A stretch of 64,000 nucleotides of DNA from Zeus faber (lineage: Eukaryota > Chordata > Actinopteri > Zeiformes > Zeidae). The notes beneath the pieces are model-generated. The model ran no database searches. It was not told the DNA's origin and saw only the letters and a program-made list of their open reading frames with translations. The position numbers and the translations under genes are program-made. Below, in pieces: positions 45,720-56,071 of this stretch. Each line of letters starts with the position of its first letter. The stretch's first letter is position 1. The stretch lies in NCBI GenBank assembly GCA_960531495.1, contig OY482862.1, forward strand, positions 5,771,552 through 5,835,551. Direction: 5' to 3'.

Positions 45720-45870
45720 TGTGGTCTGGGGATGGTGTGGTTTGAGTAGCTACACCTCTCCAGGGTCTGGGTAATCAAGTTGAAGTTCAAGAGTCGGGGC
45801 CCAGGATCAGAGTGGCTGCATACCTGTTCGTTGGTTGGTCTAACGAGCAAAGGTAGGTGAAACTGCCACA
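45720..45870 (+). mobile_element. LTR-like dispersed repeat, copy D (internally deleted)
   Basis: It keeps both termini (TGTGGTCTGGGG at the start, CTGCCACA at the end) and the middle motif GGCTGCATACCTGTT, but lacks about 140 bp including the poly(A) signal. Confidence 0.55.
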
Positions 45871-45873
45871 GTG

Positions 45874-45980
45874 TCATTATTAAATAAAAGTGGCATGAAG
45901 TACATAAATGTGGTATTATGAAATAAAAGTCCCCTGAAATGAATAAATATAGTCTTTTGAAAAATGTCCCTTTTGAAACA
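45874..45980 (-). repeat. 39-bp units in reverse orientation (right arm of composite element)
   Basis: Reverse complemented, it reads TTTCAGGGGACTTTTATTTC with an ATAATACCACATTTATGTA-type end. These are about 2.7 units of the array at 45262-45417, facing it. Confidence 0.85.
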
Positions 45981-48129
45981 AAAAACATATATTTATTTAT
46001 TTATATGTTTATATATATTTGCATGTATTTATATATTTAGATTATATATATAATGCATACATATATATATATTGCCTTGTTTATAGATTTCAGAATTTAT
46101 TTCATTGGCATATTTATCTATTTATGTATTTATTTATTTGAATGTTTATTTATTTATTTATTTATGTATTTATTTATTTATTTATTGCACATTGACTCAA
46201 ATGGCGTTCCATACCACAGAACCACAGACCCATCGATACCGCCCACTCATCATTCGCATTGAGTGAATGTCGGTCGGCATTTTTGAGTTAAAAGACGACT
46301 TGAAATTCTTGTTGGGTGAAAAACTGCCACAGAGAATCTTGCAAACATCTTGTGTTAAACTTTCTCCCTTTTTTTTTCTCCCTTCCTTTCTCCATTTTGG
46401 TACATTTGGTATATTTGGTCTATTTCTCAATGTAATTAAATGGACGTGATCCTCCAAAAATGGCGACAGAGGCCATAGCAACCCATAGCAACCATCAAAC
46501 TTCACATTCCGGTTTGTAATATCTTTTAGTGATAAAACGTAGTTGTGCTTTTTGGCTTTCATCCCTAATAGAGACTATAGGACAGTGGTTACTGACACAA
46601 AGAGTGAACACCTCACTAATAGTATGAAAGAGACAGCTAATTCTGAACCAATTCACATGGAGTCTACATTAACAGGGTACATGCTTAAAGTCCCTGTAAA
46701 GTTGATTCAGTGATTTGCTTCTAAACACATTACACATGTTAGAAAGTAATTGCTGAAAACATGTGTAAAGACTGTGAACGATGTAGTACGGAATTGGGAA
46801 GTTAAACTGTTAAAATGTTTTTCACCATTTTCATGATCTGGATTGTTTTGGGGCGGGGCTAAATCATGACTTGATGATGTAGAGCAGTCATACTCGGCTT
46901 GACCCCGCCCCCTAACACTATATAAACACCAGCATCCGTGGTGATTTATCGAAACTCAATTTCCAGCGTATTCATGTGGACCAGTGAAACAGAGGTTTCG
47001 GCAGACGATGACGTCATAACCTTGATTTACATATGCGCAATTGTTGTTTTACACATTGAACATGCGGCAGAAACCTACAAACAATGGTGGACTACTGGTG
47101 TGTTTAGGTGTAGCTAGTACTGTTAGTTTTATGTACAGTATTTTCCCGTAAATATCCTGTATTTTTAACCATACCTAAAAATAAAAGTTAAAAAAAGGCT
47201 GGCGACGCTGCGATCTCATCCCAGCTTCCCGTTTCCCAAACAAATCCAATAATAACATTGTGTTTTTATAGTAGATGTATTTATTGTAATTTGTTGAAAA
47301 AATGTGCATAATGGAGCTTGAAACTGGGACAATCCCGGACAATCCAGGACATCGGATCACCGTAGTTTGAGCACAAGCAGCGTTACTTCATCATTACACC
47401 GCCGTGTGGATGTGTATAAATACACCACCCCAATAGTTTTCAAATCACCTCTCCGTCCGTGGTTCAGTTCACCAATGCCACGCTGTGCTGTTGTTGTATT
47501 CGCCGCTCAAGAAGACGCCCATTACGGTGCATGCTGCCAATGTTCTTCTGTGGTGTTTGATATGAAGCTGTATCTGCCCCCACCGGCCTGGCATGCTTAT
47601 GTGAGCGTTCTGAATCGTTTTTGCTTACTCGTGTGGACGGAGATAGTTTCAAGAACACTGTTGGTGTGGACAGGATTTTTTTTTTTTTAACGGAGGGGGG
47701 AAATATATGTTTTTTAAAAATACCCATCAAACATGGACGTTATTCCAATGTAAAGGTTTATAAATGACTACACGGTTAACGGCTGGCCGTGTTTTCAGGG
47801 TCTTCAGCGGACACGCCCCCCAGCTTCTCTGAACAGAGGGAACTGCCTTTTTTTTTTCTCCACAAGTTTGAAATGTAATTTTATATACTTGCCGATTTTT
47901 TTTTTTTTTATAAAATTTGGCTCGGTGGTTAATCACACATTGTTCTGTGGTGTGAAAAACTCAGAGCACAATTTTATCTTCACTTTAAAGGTACTTTAAG
48001 TGTTTGTATCAGTATAAAAAAATACAACAATTATTGCCAAATATATATATAAAATATATAAAATGAGTTGCCCTCACAAAGAAAGGAGCCCCACTGCTCA
48101 GCCCCCACTGGTCCATATCCAGCAACCCC

Positions 48130-48260
48130 CACCCCCACCCCACCCCCACCCCTTACCTCTCTGCCTCTCCTCTGTCCAATCCACGGCCCGGAGCCCGTTT
48201 GACGGGGGCCCCAGAAGAAAATAGCCTCATATATATACACCCGAGAGGCGAGCTCTCGCT
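48130..48260 (+). promoter_or_regulatory. myl1: myl1 promoter
   Basis: Upstream of the start codon are a CACC/GC-type C-rich box (ACCCCCACCCC repeats, 48130-48153), a CCAAT box (48176-48180) and a TATA box (TATATATA, 48230-48237). Transcription should begin near 48260, giving a leader of about 85 nt. CACC plus TATA is usual for fast-muscle structural genes. The initiation site is inferred from spacing. Confidence 0.75.
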
Positions 48261-48344
48261 CTGAGTCCTCTACGCTCCTTGTGTGTTGTCACCCCCACCC
48301 CCGACCGGGAATTGTCTGTGTCTTGAAGTCACCTAACCGCAGAA

Positions 48345-48479
48345 ATGGCCCCCAAGAAGGACGTTAAGGCTCCCGCCAAGAAGGCCGAGCCCGCCAAGCC
48401 CGCGGCCGCCGCGCCCGCACCGGCTCCGGAGCCCGCTCCCGCACCCGCCGCCCCGGCCGTCGACCTGTCCGCAGTCAAG
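48345..48479 (+). CDS. myl1: myl1 exon 1 coding part (residues 1-45)
   Basis: The exon encodes the Lys/Ala/Pro-rich MLC1f extension, ending [11 protein letters not shown], phase 0, before GTATTC. The ATG is in good context (AGAAATGG). Confidence 0.97.
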
Positions 48480-48567
48480 GTATTCAAATATGGAGCATGC
48501 GTGTGTCCCGGGGTTTCTTGAAAGACTTCTAAAGTTTCTTAAATCAAAGTTATTATTATTATTATTA

Positions 48568-48611
<44 letters not shown>

Positions 48612-48660
48612 TATTTTTTACCTAACAGGAGCAGTCGAAAGAAGATGAATATAATAAAAA

Positions 48661-48691
<31 letters not shown>

Positions 48692-48722
48692 TATTATTAT
48701 TATTATTATTATTATTACGATG

Positions 48723-48761
<39 letters not shown>

Positions 48762-48897
48762 GTTATTATTATTATTATTATTTATTTTTTACCTAACAGG
48801 AGCAGTCGAAAGAAGATGAATATAATAAAAATAATAATAAAAATAAAATATATATTAAAAAAATAAATAAATAAATAAAAATATTATTATTACGGTG

Positions 48898-48945
<48 letters not shown>

Positions 48946-49057
48946 TATTTTTTACCTAACAGGAGCAGTCGAAAGAAGATGAATATAATTAAAAAAAAAA
49001 ATAATAATAATAATAATAATAATAATTATTATTATTATTATTATTATTATTACGATG

Positions 49058-49099
<42 letters not shown>

Positions 49100-52000
49100 G
49101 TTATCCACGGGCAGGATTCAGATTGGTTGACTAGATGGGTTGCTGCCTGTGTTAGGCCTGTTTCTCTCTCTCACTCTCTCTCTGGATTTGCAAACTGTGT
49201 TGTGACTGCGGGGAATGTTTAAGGTTCAGTTTGCTCGAGTTTGGTGCCAAACTGCCAGTCAAAGAAAGTCAAAGAGGTAGTGAAGCTGAGGCTAGCTGGT
49301 ACCAAGGAGAGCTCCGACCCTCCCACCGAACTCACCCACCTCAGACACTCCCCTATCCCCTTGTGATTGGACAAAAAAAAAATAGGTGCCACGCTGTGAA
49401 AGGGCAGAGTTGGGTGGCACCAAATGAGGAGATGTTTGTGTATCTAAAGATGGATCACCTACAGATCAAGTACCTCCGTCTGAGTGTGACACTAATTTTG
49501 GCAGAGAGATTACTTAAAGCCGGCTTTAGACGTGCTTGATTGAGAAGGGTCCAGGGGTCGACATTCAAGTCTGTGCAGGCAGCTGAATAATGTTCTGCTG
49601 TTCCCTAGATCATTGGTTCTCAATGTGGGGTCTGGGCCCCCCCCCAAGCGGGTCCTCCAAGAGAGTTCCAGAGGGTCCCCAGCAAAATGATTGTTAAACT
49701 TCACAAGTATTTCATTTACAAGATGTTAGCAGTGTTAGAGAATGTTTGGTCATAGCTTCGCAGTGATCCCCCTAACTATGGTGTTGGCAGGTATGGATAT
49801 GAAAAAGGTTGAGAATCCCTACCTTAGACAATATGCATAGGGGTTTGTCGAGCTTTACTTTTGGAACAGTTACAGCGTTGTTTGCTTGAGCTTGATATTA
49901 TTGCTCTGTGGACCGTGTTGCAGTCAGGGTCTGGCCAGCTAACATGACCGGTAGTGATAATCCGCACTGTAAACCTTTCGCAAATCTCAGTGGCTTCACG
50001 ATCTAAGCAAGTCGCCAAAGGAATCACCTAATCACCTCTCAGAGTGGGGCGAAGGGCCCTCGGAGCTGAGCTCAGTCTTGGAGATGTTCGGTACGTTTGT
50101 ACCACACGCTCATGAATGTTTTTTGTGTGGATCTCTAGGTGGACTTCACCCCAGACCAGATGGAGGGTGAGTGAACCCTCTTTTTTAACTTTGTCACTTC
50201 ATCACATACACTTTAAAGAGTTTCCCCTCCGCCCAGAGTAAACAACTTTATCGCCGACAGACGGATCTATCTCAAATCTCTGACCTCTCCTCCATACAAT
50301 AATATATGCTGCACTATACTGCGGGCTGCTGGGTATGCTGCTGTCAGCATTCCCCCGCTCGAGCTCGGGTCAACCTTCTTGAGCACCTGCCTTTAAAAGG
50401 AGGGGGCTCATATTCTCAGCTATGTTTAACAGTTACTACGGGAGTCATTCAAAAAAAAGGGGGGGGCGGGTGTGACCTATTTAGTTCTATGACACTTTTC
50501 CTTCAGTGCTTTGCAGTTTCAGAAAGAATCTAACTTTTGACAGGACCTCTCGTCTTTGGCCAAGCAAAGGCTTTGGGTTGCCTCTTTGAAAACTTCATTA
50601 GGCTGCACGGTCCCCTGTTAAAATTAACCACGTGGCCTCTGTGCATCCAGGTCAGTTGGCCGTGGCCTGAATAGACCTCCTGCAGGGTCACAGTGATGTA
50701 CTGTTTGACAGTTGTCGAGGTACTTTTGAGAAGTGACTGAACAGAGGTCTTCTGCTACCAAAAGGTGACCAGGTCAAACAGCACCCGGCTGTAAGAAGAA
50801 GTTGATTTAGAGAACCAAAGGGCCTGATTCAAACAGACGCACAATTCGTTATTCCATGGTCTCCATAGGTCTTTATATGAGTGTGAGGTTAAATTACATA
50901 GAATTACGTTTAGTCCAATAAATCATGATATTCATGTCCTGTTGAAATTTGTGAATTTTCTGTCAATAGAGGACGTTGAGGTGGTCCAAATGCTCTCACC
51001 TCCATGCAGGCCACAACGAAGCATTTAGGTGTGTGGCCCATGTAGGGAAAACAGCATCACAGAATTTTACAGGCCACACATTTTGATGAAACAGCAGGCA
51101 GAGAGGGAGTGGCAGCTGACAAAGACAAATGAAATGGCTTAAAACAGCCACAGTCTCAGTTCGGTCAGTCTCAACCTGTTGACCCATCAATAGAAAAAGA
51201 CATAGAGGAAAGAGAACATCCCCTCAAGAAAGAACGTCAGTGCCAATATCACAGGAACGTGATATGTTTGACTTGAACATCAACAGTTATATAGCTGATC
51301 TGAATGTAAGGCTGCCTTTTCAATGTCATAATTCTCTTCTGCCCACATCCCAGACTACAGGGAGGCCTTCGGTCTGTTCGACAGGGTAGGTGACAATAAG
51401 GTGGCCTTCAACCAGATCGCCGACATCATGCGCGCTCTAGGACAGAACCCCACCAACAAGGAGGTGAAAAACATCTTGGGAAACCCCTCCGCTGAAGGTA
51501 ATGGATTGGAGATGTAGGGGTTACGTCTCTCACAGAGAATGTTTACTTACATGCAGGGAGTCTGGTTACAGATGTCCTAGTATTGGTTTGCTATATTTAA
51601 ACAGTGGTGTGTTCAGAAAGTAAAAATGTAGACGTATGTAAAAGTAGAAGGGAAAACTGTATTTTGAGTAAACCGTGCTGGATTTGCTGGAATCGCCTAA
51701 AGCCAGAGGTCAAACTAGTGAGTGAGATAAATAATACACAGTGTATAAATAAAATACAAATAATATAACACTTTAAGACTTTTACTTCCAGACTCTTGAA
51801 TGTATTATTTTTAATATTAAATTGTATTTATATTTTATTATCTATAATTTATATTTTGTTATAATTCGTTTTTGAATCATTTATTATATTTATATTTAAC
51901 ATATAACTCTTGATAACTATAATCTATAAAGTGACCTGATCAATTAAATAGGTCTAGTAACACCATACTCATAAATCCAATTCCACCTTTTTAATGAGTC

Positions 52001-53091
52001 AATTTCAACCATTATTTTTATAATGGTTGAAATTTTATTATTTTTATAGTATTTTATTTATTATTTTAATGTATATTTTTATAATTTATCTTTTAATTAA
52101 CTTTTATTAAAATGATTTATTCATGTACAAATATTTTAATTACTGTACTTAAATTCTTGTACTAAAATTATCATCGTTAACAATATTAATGATGGTCTTA
52201 AATGATTGTACGTCCCTGTCACTTCACAATAAACCTTTCACCAACGCCGACCTTTTTCTCAAATCTCATGGCTTGGTTTTCAATTCATCAGTGAAACAGG
52301 TCCAGTCACACTCTACTCACCAATACACTGTCAACTTTTTTATGAATCAAAGAAACAATTTACTCTGCGTAATCTTTCAATCAGCGTCGCATTTAGTCAG
52401 GAACGGAAAATAAACTCGTTCTCTTTTTCCCCCTCCCAGACATGATCAACAAGAGAGTAGACTTCGAGGGCTTCCTGCCCATGTTCCAGACCATCGTCAA
52501 CAGCCCGAACAAGGGAACATTCGACGACTACGTTGAGGGTCTGCGCGTCTTCGACAAGGAGGGCAACGGCACCGTGATGGGCGCTGAGCTCCGTATCGTG
52601 CTGTCAACGCTGGGTGAGTTATACTTCTGGGCGAGCTCTGGTGTTTTTTTTTCCTCAACATGTAACCGTGACCCTCCTCTCCCACGCCTGCAGGTGAGAA
52701 GATGACCGAGGCTGAGATCGACGCTCTCATGCAGGGCCAGGAGGATGAGAACGGCTGTGTCAACTACGAAGGTACGCCCCGAGCGCTTATCAATTCACTT
52801 CATAAACTTTAAAGACTTAGCGTTGCGTGTAATTCTCCAATCCACTTCGACACCTTCAAATACACACTCCGTGGGAAATGTTGCGTACTAACATTATGAC
52901 AACACTGGAAAATAACATTGTCATAACTTGTCACATGTTTTGACCCACCCATCGTCGCACCCTTGACCAACTCTTCCCTTCCTTTTCCCCGCCCTCTATC
53001 TTTCCCTCCCAAACACCACCCCCGCCCCGCCCCATCGTCCGGTCCATCCTCCTCCTCTGCAGCCTTTGTCAAGCACATCATGTCCGTGTAA
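48345..53091 (+). CDS. myl1: myl1, fast skeletal muscle essential (alkali) myosin light chain 1, complete
   Basis: Six exons (48345-48479, 50139-50166, 51354-51497, 52440-52613, 52694-52771, 53063-53091) give 195 codons plus stop. The protein binds the first IQ motif of the sarcomeric myosin heavy-chain neck. The N-terminus [20 protein letters not shown], followed by an Ala-Pro-rich stretch to about residue 38, is the actin-contacting extension of the long (MLC1f) isoform. The rest is a calmodulin-like fold with degenerate EF hands ([20 protein letters not shown] and [20 protein letters not shown]), not expected to bind calcium tightly. It ends FVKHIMSV. All exon phases agree. Mammals make MLC3f from a second promoter in intron 1; I see no such first exon here. 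The neighbours cps1 and map2 fit the conserved block. Confidence 0.97.
48550..49104. repeat. (ATT)n tract with three copies of an acceptor-like 45-bp block, myl1 intron 1
   Basis: Long (ATT)/(AAT) runs are punctuated by three near-identical blocks containing TTTTTTACCTAACAGGAGCA, then GTCGAAAGAAGATGAATATA. The CAG ends lie at 48628, 48799 and 48962. Local tandem amplification with 163-171 bp spacing is the simplest reading. Confidence 0.9.
49610..49825. mobile_element. Short TIR element (MITE-like) in myl1 intron 1
   Basis: The left end GGTTCTCAATGTGGGGTC and the right end GAAAAAGGTTGAGAATCCCT are imperfect inverted repeats about 215 bp apart. The shared TTCTCAA/TTGAGAA ends are typical of a common vertebrate hAT-type MITE. 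Confidence 0.5.
50139..50166 (+). CDS. myl1: myl1 exon 2 (28 nt)
   Basis: This mini-exon encodes VDFTPDQME plus the first base of an Asp codon. The small size matches the second exon of vertebrate alkali light-chain genes. Acceptor CTCTAG, donor GTGAGT. Confidence 0.96.
50167..51353 (+). other. myl1 intron 2
   Basis: I see no gene or recognised repeat in this intron of 1.2 kb. Confidence 0.7.
51354..51497 (+). CDS. myl1: myl1 exon 3
   Basis: The exon completes Asp and reads [47 protein letters not shown]. It is the first EF-hand pair half. Donor GTAATG. Confidence 0.97.
52001..52034. repeat. Perfect 15-bp hairpin, myl1 intron 3
   Basis: The arm AATTTCAACCATTAT (52001-52015) and its exact reverse complement (52020-52034) are separated by TTTT. 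It is AT-rich and could fold in RNA, but no function is implied. Confidence 0.85.
52192..52290 (+). repeat. Diverged copy of the myl1 3' end inside intron 3
   Basis: CTGTCACTTCACAATAAACC followed by TTTCAC here matches 53563-53588 at 25 of 26 positions. Similarity extends upstream (GTCTTAAATGATT versus GTCTTAAATTATT) and downstream across ATGGCTTGGTTTT. It includes AATAAA at 52228-52233. Confidence 0.85.
52440..52613 (+). CDS. myl1: myl1 exon 4
   Basis: The exon reads [40 protein letters not shown] and [17 protein letters not shown]. It holds the third EF hand, with the vertebrate signature [20 protein letters not shown]. Donor GTGAGT. Confidence 0.97.
52694..52771 (+). CDS. myl1: myl1 exon 5
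   Basis: The exon completes Gly and reads [25 protein letters not shown], entering the fourth EF hand. Donor GTACGC. Confidence 0.97.
53063..53091 (+). CDS. myl1: myl1 exon 6, end of coding region
   Basis: The exon completes Ala and reads FVKHIMSV then TAA (53089-53091). The same short last coding exon occurs in vertebrate orthologues. Confidence 0.96.
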
Positions 53092-53600
53092 GGAACCTGC
53101 CGAGCATCGTATTTTTAATGTGCAGACCCCATGGTGTCCAGACATCCGCTCGCCGTTTCCTGCCTCCACCCGAGGAAACAATAGGACTATGAGATGTTGG
53201 TTTTTTTTTTTTTTTTTTTTTTTTGTTCGACTAGACTTTTTTGTTTTTCACTTATCACATCGGTGCTCTCTTCATCTCATGTCCTCCTCCTCTTCCTCCT
53301 CCCCCTCCTCCTCCTCCTCTCCCTCGTCCACCCGGCCTCGTTGCACATACTTTCACCTTCACAGTGGAGCAGTGAGGGGAGGTGCTATAGGAGGGGTAGG
53401 CGGTGTATAGGATCACCTCCTAAAATTAAACCCCAACCCACCACAGTCATACACACATATATCAGTTTGCCACGGAGTGACTGGCTTGGCCCAGGACAGG
53501 CCGTCAATATGAATCCCTTTCGTAAACGCCTCCCCCGAGTCTTAAATTATTAAACTTCTCCTCTGTCACTTCACAATAAACTTTTCACAAACTTTTTCGG
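53092..53600 (+). terminator. myl1: myl1 3' UTR and poly(A) signal
   Basis: The 3' UTR is about 500 nt and contains a T run (53200-53224) and CTC-rich repeats. AATAAA lies at 53575-53580, with a T/G-rich downstream region (GGCTTGGTTTTTG at 53608-53620). Cleavage is expected near 53595-53600. Confidence 0.8.
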
Positions 53601-54095
53601 ATTTTATGGCTTGGTTTTTGACTCTACATTACAGATCTGGATTTCCGCCAGAAGTTGTAGGACACGCTCCGCAATATCCCAGTGGGTACTGGGGGCCGCT
53701 GAAGTAACTTGCTAATTCCACGTAAAATCTATTAGCTAGAATGAGCGATAAAGTGGGCACAGAGCTCTACCAAACGTCCACTTTTAATCAGATTCATTGT
53801 CTTTTGAATGTTTTTTAAACGGCGGCAGGTATTCAGAAATAATTGACTGACTGCTGCTATTGACCAATCAGAATCCAGCACTCCATGGTGTCGTGTAATA
53901 ATTGTTGATAATACCAGTACATCAAAATGATGGTTAATATGGTCATCTAGACACAGATGTCTAAACTTTTAAATCAAATTTAGCCATGTTTTTGTTTCTA
54001 TTTACACAATATGAGAGTCCCTCGAAATAAATTAAAATAAAAAATAACAACTGATTAAATAACGACAACGCTCAGATCTCAGTTTTTGTTCTTAG

Positions 54096-54530
54096 TTTAT
54101 TATTATTATCTGCTGTTATTGGTGTCATATCAACAGGAGGAAGAAAAAAACTGCTTACATCTACTTGACCTTTCAAATACATTTACAGTTGCTGTAAGGT
54201 GGGGCGCGGGGGGTACAGGGCTTTGAGGGATTGTGCAGAAAAAACACAGAAGCCAACAAACAGTCACGGGTGAGGATAATAAAGAGCTGCAGGGCTAGGA
54301 GAAAAAAGATGTACCACAAATGTGTGACTGGAAAAAAAAGGAGGAAAAACTAAAGACTAGGCGATTTACACTTCCTAACAGGCGGTCAGTTTGCTTCTTC
54401 TTTCATGAAAATGTCCCTTTTATGGATTTTTTTTTCATCAAAATATGTTTTCTTCCACTGTTTTGACCCCAAATATCACCACAAAACACTGGCATCCCAA
54501 TAAAAAGAAAATGATGGAATCACACACACC

Positions 54531-54627
<97 letters not shown>

Positions 54628-55861
54628 GGGGGGCTCCTTTCATATCCCTGCTAGGCGAAGATCATCTACAGTAAGCAGATTTATTCAACAAGGCAACAAT
54701 ATATTCTCAGGGGTTTGATTTTTTTTGTTTGTTTTTTGGGTTTTTTTTTTTTTTTTTTTTTCCTCCCCCAAATGGAGATGCGTGGGATGAAGATACAGGC
54801 TCTATCGACGTTGATTCTTCTAATTTATAAACAGTTTGCGTAGAGAACTACAAGTTGAGTCTATGGTGCCTCCTCCTCAGGAACATCGGCAAGGTCGTCA
54901 CAAAGCGCAATACTGTAAACAACTAAAAACTACAAAAAAAAAAAAAAACATGGACTCGTCAATTTTTTTTGTCCCCCATTGATTCAGGAAATAACTTACT
55001 AAAATGATTGAATCTTATTTTTTTCATTTTTCAAAATACAAAATAGCCTCTTTTTGTATTAGAGTCAATACATGCGTCTCATAACATGGACTAGTTCTTG
55101 CAATTTTTGCAGTTCTAAATGTAATTTTTACAGTTATAGCCAGACAGTTATTAAAATCAATTTCAGAGATGTCGGTGGCAAAGAACTTACGTGTTTATAC
55201 ATGTATTTATATATATTTATACTCGTTAAATATCATATCTATGGATGACAGTAAGAATAGTTGACTTGTTGAGGGTGGTGTTGCTGGGGGTGGGGGCGGG
55301 GGTGTCGGCGTCCATGCACATTTTACTTAGCGATAAATAAAACAAAGAAACACGTGCTCACTTGGTGTCTCGGCCACATCGACTACTATTAACCTATTTA
55401 GTGTAAGTTAAGAAAGAAACACTATAGCTTGCTCCAAGCACTGATCCGAGACCGAACGAAGACCGTTGCGTGGCAGCCTTCTTCTAGACCTCCTTCTAGG
55501 CAGCTTCTAGACCTGGCACCCTGGTCCGAGACAAGAGAAACCGTTTGGGCGACGATCTGGGACCAGCGCTCAGACTGAACTATTCTATGCACCATTGTCC
55601 AAAAGGGGAACGAATGAATAGGGCGTGAATATAGCGCGCGAAAAAGAGGACCGAAGTGTGGACACGTTTCTCAGTTGAGTCTCTATTGGGTTGTGGCAGT
55701 AGGCGGTTTCCTGTAAAGACGGCGGTTGTAGCTGAGCGGGGATCGGGCGGGTGAGTGGGTAAGAAGCAAAGGGGTCAACTGTGAAGGTGGGACCAGTCCA
55801 AGGGGTTGAGGCTTCCACAGTACCAGGAAAAGAGGGATTTGTAGAGAAGCGTGTAAGGTTC
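54096..55861 (-). other. map2: map2 3' UTR region (extent uncertain)
   Basis: Downstream of the map2 stop there is no coding sequence. Candidate minus-strand AATAAA signals lie near 54678-54684 and at 54096-54101, and either could end the transcript. The region holds (CA)n at 54539-54620 and an A-rich tract on minus (54738-54764). The gene converges on myl1, whose end lies about 500 bp beyond. Confidence 0.5.
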
Positions 55862-56071
55862 TCACAAGCCCTGCTTGGCCAGGGCGGCGGTGACGTCCTC
55901 GGCCAGAGTGGCCAGTTGGGGGGACTCCAGCATGTTCAGGCTGCCGGAGGAGGACAGGTGGCTCTCCCGGTGGTCCTGGGGGGACACGCCGGGCGACTGG
56001 GCCGTGATCTCCACCCCGTGGTCCCCCCGCGCCTTGGTGAGGTCGCGGAACGGCACCTTGTGGCTCTCGAT
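55862..56071 (-). CDS. map2: map2 last coding exon, C-terminal tail and stop
   Basis: The exon has 69 codons plus [72 protein letters not shown]. The final 23 residues are close to identical to mammalian MAP2. Acceptor CCCACAG. Confidence 0.96.
   Translation of the reverse strand: MESHKVPFRDLTKARGDHGVEITAQSPGVSPQDHRESHLSSSGSLNMLESPQLATLAEDVTAALAKQGL

Noticed and set aside
47367-47690. 107-codon plus-strand frame
   Set aside because: No recognisable domain, low-complexity end, no promoter or splice context; likely chance or repeat-derived.
48600-49000. CRISPR-like array
   Set aside because: Three repeats with microsatellite DNA between them in a vertebrate intron are local tandem amplification, not unique spacers.
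48480-50138. Alternative first exon for an MLC3f isoform in myl1 intron 1
   Set aside because: No ATG exon with a short acidic start, TATA box and matching donor was seen; fish commonly have MLC3 as a separate gene.
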